Source: Orthosia cruda | Lineage: Eukaryota; Arthropoda; Insecta; Lepidoptera; Noctuidae | Direction of reading: 5' to 3' | Length of the DNA: 64,000 nucleotides | Assembly (NCBI GenBank): GCA_964057195.1 | Contig: OZ059856.1 | Location: 17,614,093 to 17,678,092, forward strand | In this document: in pieces, positions 57,944 through 64,000 of the stretch | Layout: each line of letters opens with the position of its first letter | Numbering within the stretch: position 1 is the first letter of the stretch | Made by a program: the position numbers and the translations under genes | The notes under the pieces: model-generated | What the model was told of the DNA's origin: nothing | Seen by the model: the letters and a program-made list of their open reading frames with translations, nothing else | Databases searched by the model: none

Positions 57944-60900
57944 CTAGTCACCACCAGGAGGTGGGAGGAGACGGTCGTACAACCGCCTTCTCCCACCCCT
58001 TCTCCGCCTGCGGAGCGGCGGCGCGAGAGGGTCGTCCTCCCGCGCACGCTCCGCCGCCTCCTTTTGCGTCATCACGACCTCGCAAAAGGAGGCAACCGCC
58101 GCCCAGGCCTCCTCACTCCCCAGCATGGAGTTGACCACGCTGGGAAGTGAGAGGTCCCATCCGATCACATTATTCAGGGCACGGCGCAGCTCTGCCCAGG
58201 CTGGGCACACCTCGAGGGTGTGCTGCGCCGTGTCCTCTGCCGCACCGCAGTCGTGGCACGCTGGGGTTTCCTCTCTCCGGATCCGGTGCAGGTGCGTTCC
58301 GAAACAACCATGTCCGGACAACACCTGCACTAGACGGAACGAGAGGAAACCATGTGAGCGCTCGAGCCAGCCCTGCAGGACTGGACCGAGCGCATCCAGC
58401 GTCCGGCGGCCAAAGGCGGCGGAGGCGAGGTCCTCCGTCCAATGGACGACGATAGCGTCCCTCGCCTCCCGCCGCACGGCCTCCCGCTCTTCAGTGGCGG
58501 GGCGCTCCCCGAGCGCCTTCCGCCGCGCCGTCCACTCGTACACTCTGGCAAGCACCCATGCCTCCAACTCCCAGGGAGGGGTGCCGGCCAGAGCGCACGC
58601 CGCCGAGAAACCCACTGAGCGGTAGGCCCTCGCCACCCGCTGTGCAATGGCCCTTTGTGGCCTGCGGATGGCGGTTGCATTCTCCCTCCTGTGGAGGGAG
58701 TCCGCCCAGATGGGTGCACCGTAGAGCGTCATGCTCTTGAGGATGCCGGCATAGAGGCGCCGGCATCGCTCCTTCGGCCCTCCCAAATTCGGGAGCAGCC
58801 ATGATAGGGCGTCCGCGGCTTTCAGCAGGCGCGTCGACAGCCCGCTGAAGTGCGGGCCGAAGCGCCACCTGCTGTCTAGCACGAGGCCCAGATACTTCAT
58901 CTGGGCCCCGACCCCTATCCGGACGCCCTCCACGACGATGTGGGCGTCGGGAGGGCAGCGCTGCCGAGGCCCGTGAAAGAACACGGCCTCGGTCTTGTTC
59001 AGCGCTACCCTCAATCCTAGCTGGCGGATCCTACCTGCCACTAAGGATCCGCCAGCCGAGGCCAGACAGGCCGCCTCTCCAAAGTCCCTCCCCCGGGCAG
59101 TTAGGAGAGTGTCATCCGCATAGCAGATGACACTCGTGCCCGTGAGGAGGGTGCCCCGCAGGAGCCAATCATAACCGATGTTCCACAGGGGAGGGCCTAG
59201 AACCGACCCCTGCGGAACACCGGACTCTGCGCTGTAGCGCCTGATCCTGGCCGTCTTGTCTACAAGGAGGACCTCTCGGTCCTCCAAGTAGCTGGCCAGG
59301 ATCGCCCGCAGATATTGGGGCACTCCGTGGTACCGGAGTGCCTCCAATATGGTCGAGTGGGGCACGGAGTTGAAGGCGTTGGCGATGTCAAACGACACCG
59401 CCAACACTCCGTCCCCAGCCTCGACCGCCTCCTTCACTTGGCCCCTGAGTAGGGCCAACGCGTCGACCGTCGAACGCCCCCGTCGGAAACCGAACTGGGC
59501 GTCCGACAGGTCTGGCCCTACCACCCGCAAATGGCTATTTAGCCGGGTGGCGATGATCCCCTCGAACAATTTACCGACCTCATCGAGCAGAACGATGGGC
59601 CGGTATGCCGAGGGGGAGTCCACCGGGCGTCCCTCCTTCCGAAGGAGGCACAATTGGCCCTCCTTCCAATGTTTCGGGAACCTCCCAGCCGTAAGACACG
59701 CGCTGAAGAGGTCCCGAAACCTACCCTCCATGAGGGACGCCGCAATGGCCACCACCCGTGCGGGGACGCCGTCCGGTCCAGGGGCCGTCTTCTTCGCGCG
59801 GAGGGACAGAACCCCCGCGCGAAATTCCTCCTCAGATACCGGAGGGACCTCTTCCTCCGGCGAAGCCACCACCCCCCCAAGTGGGGGGTTCATCGTTGGT
59901 GGGGTGAAGTCGGTCCTGCGCGGAAACAGGGACCGGACCACCCCATCCAGCAACGCCGGCTCCAGGGTCTCCGTAAGTGGGGGACCAAAGGGGCGCAGTT
60001 GGTTTCGCGCCGCCTTATATGGCCTCCCATACGGATCCCTGTCGAGGCCCTCCAGCATCTCGGCCCTCGCCGAGTCCTTGGCGGCGCACATAGCCGACTT
60101 GAGGACCGCCTTTGCCTCTAGGTAAGAGGCGTAGAGGCGGTCCTCCCCGGCCTGAGATCGGGTAGTGCGCCGCCGGCTCCGCGTGTATGCCCTCTTGGCC
60201 GCCACGCAGGCGGCCCGGAGCCCCGCCAGCTCCTCCGTCCACCAATACACGGCGCGACGGGGAGGCGGACGGCGTGACCGAGGCATGCTGGAGTTGCACA
60301 CCTCGGTCAGTGACCCGCGGAGCTGGACCGCTGCGGCGTCAACGTCCAGGGCCTCCACAGGGGGCGAGAGCCAGTCCTGGAGGAACGCCGCCTCCTGGGC
60401 TGCCTCCCGGTCCAGGCGGGTGAGAGCCCACCGCGGGAAGGGAGATTGGCCCGAGCGGGCCATTCCCCCCCGCGAGCCCTGGGTGGAGATGTCGAACCGC
60501 ACATAACGGTGGTCCGACAGAGTCTCCACCATCTCCACCCGCCAGTTCACAACGCGGCCGGCCAGCACGGGGGTGGCAAACGAGACGTCAACCACTGACC
60601 CTCCCCGCTGCCGCACACACGTGTGAACATCCCCCCTGTTTAGGAGGGACACACCGCACGAAGCCGCCCATAATTCGGCGGCGTGTCCCCGGACGTTGCA
60701 TGAGGCGGCCGGGTTGCCCCATGCCGCCGACTTGGCGTTAAGGTCACCCAACACGGCGACCTGGCGTGGTGCCGCCCTCCCGACGACTGCCGTAAGGACT
60801 TCGAGAAAGTTCTCGAAGTCCCTAAGAGGGCGGTTTGGGGAGAAATAGACCCCGACCAGGGCTATGTCTCCCCACGCGGCGGCCACGTATCCCGGTCCCC

Positions 60901-61117
60901 TCTCTAAAAGCGAGAGGGGAGGGGAGTCCGTGGTGGGCCGCGACACCAACGCCACCAAGCCGTCCCGATCACCCAGCCAACGGCCAGGTATCGAGTACGG
61001 CTCGGCGACCACCACCACGTCCACCAACCACTCAGCCACGGTCTGCATCAGCAGATCCTGAGCCGCTCTGCAGTGGTTGGTGTTCGCCTGGAGGATGCGA
61101 TGTTCGACTCTATGCAT
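57944..61117 (-). CDS. ORF2 endonuclease-reverse transcriptase (B8), 1057 aa
   Basis: Complete frame from the UAAUG overlap. The domain layout is as in B1: APE endonuclease with SDH, RT with YADD, and C-terminal CX2CX8HX4C. It differs from B1 at few positions (VDVVVVAEP for VDVAVVAEP, RRYSAES for RRYGAES, FRRGRST for FRRGHST). Because ORF1 of this copy is broken, mobility would need ORF1 protein from another copy. Confidence 0.9.
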   Translation of the reverse strand: MHRVEHRILQANTNHCRAAQDLLMQTVAEWLVDVVVVAEPYSIPGRWLGDRDGLVALVSRPTTDSPPLSLLERGPGYVAAAWGDIALVGVYFSPNRPLRDFENFLEVLTAVVGRAAPRQVAVLGDLNAKSAAWGNPAASCNVRGHAAELWAASCGVSLLNRGDVHTCVRQRGGSVVDVSFATPVLAGRVVNWRVEMVETLSDHRYVRFDISTQGSRGGMARSGQSPFPRWALTRLDREAAQEAAFLQDWLSPPVEALDVDAAAVQLRGSLTEVCNSSMPRSRRPPPRRAVYWWTEELAGLRAACVAAKRAYTRSRRRTTRSQAGEDRLYASYLEAKAVLKSAMCAAKDSARAEMLEGLDRDPYGRPYKAARNQLRPFGPPLTETLEPALLDGVVRSLFPRRTDFTPPTMNPPLGGVVASPEEEVPPVSEEEFRAGVLSLRAKKTAPGPDGVPARVVAIAASLMEGRFRDLFSACLTAGRFPKHWKEGQLCLLRKEGRPVDSPSAYRPIVLLDEVGKLFEGIIATRLNSHLRVVGPDLSDAQFGFRRGRSTVDALALLRGQVKEAVEAGDGVLAVSFDIANAFNSVPHSTILEALRYHGVPQYLRAILASYLEDREVLLVDKTARIRRYSAESGVPQGSVLGPPLWNIGYDWLLRGTLLTGTSVICYADDTLLTARGRDFGEAACLASAGGSLVAGRIRQLGLRVALNKTEAVFFHGPRQRCPPDAHIVVEGVRIGVGAQMKYLGLVLDSRWRFGPHFSGLSTRLLKAADALSWLLPNLGGPKERCRRLYAGILKSMTLYGAPIWADSLHRRENATAIRRPQRAIAQRVARAYRSVGFSAACALAGTPPWELEAWVLARVYEWTARRKALGERPATEEREAVRREARDAIVVHWTEDLASAAFGRRTLDALGPVLQGWLERSHGFLSFRLVQVLSGHGCFGTHLHRIRREETPACHDCGAAEDTAQHTLEVCPAWAELRRALNNVIGWDLSLPSVVNSMLGSEEAWAAVASFCEVVMTQKEAAERAREDDPLAPPLRRRRRGGRRRLYDRLLPPPGGD

Positions 61118-62227
61118 TAATCGGACATCGCACCCCCCTCCTCAACAGCCGCCGTGGTCGTGGTCCCAGCCTCTGGAACGGCGGTGGCAGTGACAGGCCG
61201 GGTCGGCGCCTGCACTTTGCCCTTCTTGAGGGGAGGACTGGTGGGGGGTGGTGGCAGGCAGGAGAGGGTCCTCCTCCCTCTGCGAGGTCGGCCCCGGCTC
61301 ACCCCTTCTCTTATCCGCCGCAAGAGGCAGCCGGTAGCTTTTTTCCGGCAGCAGCCGGTCCTCTATGCCTGCTAGGCAGGCTCGGACGAAGTCCCGCTCC
61401 TCACCAACGACCCTGCGGATGATATCCTCAAGGTTGGAGGAGGCGGGGCCCTCTGCCGCAGGTCTCGGCTGCTCAGCCTGGGTTGGCCGGGCCGTGGCTT
61501 CAGCCAGCTTTTGGTGCAGCTGGCTGACCTCCGCCTGCAGGCGATCGACTCGCACCTGCAGCTGCCGAGCTTCATCGGAGGCCTTTCGCTGCACCAGCTC
61601 CCGAACAATGCCGCGCATGCTCAATGCCCGGCATTTAAGGGACTTTTGAAAAGTCCCCTTTAAATGGGAGGACTTAGAGGCGACTACTACAATCTCCTCT
61701 TCGTCCTCCTCAGCCATCCGCTCCAGCTCGGCCAGCGAGTGGTCCGCGTATAGAACGCGGGTCGAGCCATACCCGGACTTGGCCCGGGCGAGTTGCGCCT
61801 GTTGCTCTTTGGCAGCAACCCGCTCCTCCAGCTCTTGCTGGAGCTGCTCCCGCCGAGTCAGGTCCAACTGGTGTTGGGCGCCTGCCAAACCCACATCGTG
61901 GGTGTCCGCTGCCGTCTTCTTGGCCTTTGGCTTCTTCTTCGGCTCCTTCGCCGAACCCGAGGAGCCGTCGGACACTTCCTTTAGGAAGGCCCGCTTTCGC
62001 GACTGCGAACGAGAGCCTTCCTCTACCTCCATCGAGCTGGCTACCGACACAACGGATTCGTTGTCAGACTCCGACTCCAACTCGTTTGACCTTCCTCCGT
62101 AGAAGGTCCGCCCTTCCTCTGCTGACGCTGAAGCGTCACGTTGGCCCTGAGAAGGGCCTTTGGGTTGGCCCTGAGAAGGGCCTTTTTTGACAAAATGCCC
62201 GAGGGCATCCCGCCTTGGTTTTACCAT
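61117..62227 (-). pseudogene. ORF1 with internal deletion and frameshift (B8)
   Basis: ATG at 62227. The N-terminal part is the same as B1 through REEDPLLPATTP. Then about 1.0 kb, including the low-complexity middle, conserved block and zinc knuckles, is missing, with a joint near 61240 (GGACTG to GGTGGTGG). The last bases before the stop are in another frame, so the product would end at 61142 with an unrelated tail. The UAAUG site itself is intact. Confidence 0.85.
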
Positions 62228-62424
62228 AATAAAAAATTAAAATGATAAAATATAATAAAACAAATTCTCCGCAAGATCGCACTTTCCGCACAAGATAAAA
62301 TGATAGTAACGATCGCACAGCGCACTTTAGCCGCACCCAGTCTGCCACTCCGTTACGGTGGTCAGAACTGGGGCGTTGCCCGGGGGAAACGAACGAGGAC
62401 GTATGCACTGTGAGGGGATCCCCC

Positions 62425-62431
62425 AACCTAA

Positions 62432-62433
<2 letters not shown>
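62425..62433. repeat. Telomeric repeat tract between B8 and B9
   Basis: AACCTAACC. Confidence 0.85.
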
Positions 62434-62469
<36 letters not shown>

Positions 62470-64000
62470 ATCACGCTGGGAAAAAATGCATTACGCATAC
62501 CCACCCATTGGGGGAATGGGGGGGCTATGTGGGACTCCCCGGGCAAGCCCGGTATACCCACTAAAATAACCCAGCGGCACTCCCGCATCGTCTGTGTGGA
62601 GGAGGACTGGGAAACCGGCACAGCCTTTACGTCCAGTCCTCCGCCGACGACCGCCCGCCTTTTAGGGCAGGCCCTTCACGCCCCTCCCTCAGTGGAGGGG
62701 CCCGGGAACGACAGCGAGTGCTCGGCCGTTCCCGCCCATCGAGGGTGGTGACTCGTGCAATGCGAGCGAGAGGCGCCCCCGCGCCTGTCGCCCGCTAGTC
62801 ACCACCAGGAGGTGGGAGGAGACGATTGTACAACCGCCTTCTCCCACCCCTTCTCCGCCTGCGGAGTGGCGGCGCGAGAGGATCGTCCTCCCGCGCACGC
62901 TCCGCCGCCTCCTTTTGCGACATCACGACCTCGCAAAAGGAGGCAACCGCCGCCCAGGCCTCCTCACTCCCCAGCATGGAGTTGACCACGCCGGGAAGCG
63001 AGAGGTCCTGCCCGATAACACTATTCAGGGCACGGCGCAGCTCTGCCCAGGCTGGGCACACCTCGAGGGTGTGCTGCGCCGTGTCCTCCTCCGCACCGCA
63101 GTCGTGGCACGCTGGGGTTTCCTCCCTCCGGATCCGGTGCAGGTGCGTTCCGAAACAACCATGTCCGGACAACACCTGCACTAGACGGAACGAGAGGAAA
63201 CCATGTGGGCGCTCGAGCCAGCCCTGCAGGACTGGACCGAGCGCATCCAGCGTCCGGCGGCCAAAGGCGGCGGAGGTGAGGTCCTCCGTCCAATGGACGA
63301 CGATAGCGTCCCTCGCCTCCCGCCGCACGGCCTCCCGCTCTTCCGTGGCGGGGCGCTCCCCGAGCGCCTTCCGCCGTGCCGTCCACTCGTACACTCTGGC
63401 AAGCACCCATGCCTCCAACTCCCAGGGAGGGGTGCCGGCCAGAGCGCACGCCGCCGAGAAACCCACTGAGCGGTAGGCCCTCGCCACCCGCTGTGCAATG
63501 GCCCTTTGTGGCCTGCGGATGGCGGTTGCATTCTCCCTCCTGTGGAGGGAGTCCGCCCAGATGGGTGCACCGTAGAGCGCCATGCTCTTGAGGATGCCGG
63601 CATAGAGGCGCCGGCATCGCTCCTTCGGCCCTCCCAAATTCGGGAGCAGCCATGATAGGGCGTCCGCGGCTTTCAGCAGGCGCGTCGACAGCCCGCTGAA
63701 GTGCGGGCCGAAGCGCCACCTGCTGTCTAGCACGAGGCCCAGATACTTCATCTGGGCCCCGACCCCTATCCGGACGCCCTCCACGACGATGTGGGCGTCG
63801 GGAGGGCAGCGCTGCCGAGGCCCGTGAAAGAACACGGCCTCGGTCTTGTTCAGCGCTACCCTCAATCCTAGCTGGCGGATCCTACCTGCCACTAAGGATC
63901 CGCCAGCCGAGGCCAGACAGGCCGCCTCTCCAAAGTCCCTCCCCCGGGCAGTTAGGAGAGTGTCATCCGCATAGCAGATGACACTCGTGCCCGTGAGGAG
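62434..64000 (-). mobile_element. B9: SART-like LINE, 3' part (continues beyond window)
   Basis: The longest poly(T) of the window (35, 62434-62468), then the B 3' UTR and ORF2 C-terminal half in an open frame to the window edge. Confidence 0.85.
62795..64000 (-). CDS. ORF2 C-terminal part (B9), partial at window edge
   Basis: Stop at 62795. The frame is open to 64000 and covers the end of the RT palm (catalytic YADD coded near 63960-63980), the thumb, the CX2CX8HX4C motif and the Arg-rich C-terminus. It is nearly identical to B1. The N-terminal half lies outside the window. Confidence 0.87.
   Translation of the reverse strand, partial: LLTGTSVICYADDTLLTARGRDFGEAACLASAGGSLVAGRIRQLGLRVALNKTEAVFFHGPRQRCPPDAHIVVEGVRIGVGAQMKYLGLVLDSRWRFGPHFSGLSTRLLKAADALSWLLPNLGGPKERCRRLYAGILKSMALYGAPIWADSLHRRENATAIRRPQRAIAQRVARAYRSVGFSAACALAGTPPWELEAWVLARVYEWTARRKALGERPATEEREAVRREARDAIVVHWTEDLTSAAFGRRTLDALGPVLQGWLERPHGFLSFRLVQVLSGHGCFGTHLHRIRREETPACHDCGAEEDTAQHTLEVCPAWAELRRALNSVIGQDLSLPGVVNSMLGSEEAWAAVASFCEVVMSQKEAAERAREDDPLAPPLRRRRRGGRRRLYNRLLPPPGGD

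Larger units (their letters stand above)
57599..62424 (-). mobile_element. B8: SART-like LINE with deleted ORF1, close relative of B1
   Basis: It has full termini (leader 62228-62424, poly(T) 57599-57619) and complete ORF2. ORF1 lacks about 1.0 kb at 61240. Outside the deletion, leader and ORF1 are almost identical to B1, so the two copies are recent relatives. Confidence 0.85.

Overview
The window is a stretch of insect-type telomeric or subtelomeric chromatin built almost entirely from non-LTR retrotransposons inserted into (TTAGG)n repeats. On the + strand the repeat reads CCTAA. Seventeen short tracts of it (9 to 34 bp) separate the elements, and no single-copy host gene, rRNA or tRNA was recognised. 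The repeat, the R1-clade-like open reading frames (three gag zinc knuckles, APE endonuclease, reverse transcriptase, C-terminal Cys/His motif) and the strict junction positions point to an arthropod carrying SART/TRAS-type telomere-specific LINEs, as known from silkworm. The order of insect cannot be decided. If the G-rich strand points to the chromosome end as usual, the telomere end lies to the left.

Layout: 1-8047 holds two family A LINE copies facing each other in a large inverted repeat (ORF1 gag and ORF2 EN-RT, both ORF2 copies broken). 8048-13399 holds five short non-autonomous 'U' units of about 1.06 kb, four of them forming an exact 2,146-bp tandem duplication. 13414-34505 alternates autonomous family B elements (B1, B2, 5'-truncated B3) with U units U6 to U9. 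34540-43519 is one 9-kb plus-strand element C with a 3.3-kb 5' region, gag ORF1, and an EN-RT-RNase H ORF2, inserted in the opposite orientation to all neighbours. 43537-46534 holds a family A 3' end joined to a U-like 5' half (D) and U10. 46554-64000 is a pile of family B copies (B4 to B9), some complete, some 5'-truncated, internally deleted or chimeric.

How they fit together: family B elements lie with their sense strand on the TTAGG strand (poly(A) followed by GGTTAGG), the arrangement I recall for SART1. Element C lies on the CCTAA strand (poly(A) followed by CCTAACC), the arrangement I recall for TRAS. The U units carry the 3' UTR and poly(A) of family B but a 5' leader shared with family A and only scraps of ORF2. 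They look like SINE-like parasites that use the family B reverse transcriptase to reach telomeric repeats. ORF1 and ORF2 are joined by UAAUG in most B copies, UGAUG in B4 and UAAAUG in family A, which suggests coupled translation. Several conserved hairpins, some with compensatory changes, lie in the 5' leader of A and U, in the 3' UTR shared by B and U, and in a striking six-hairpin series just upstream of element C ORF1.
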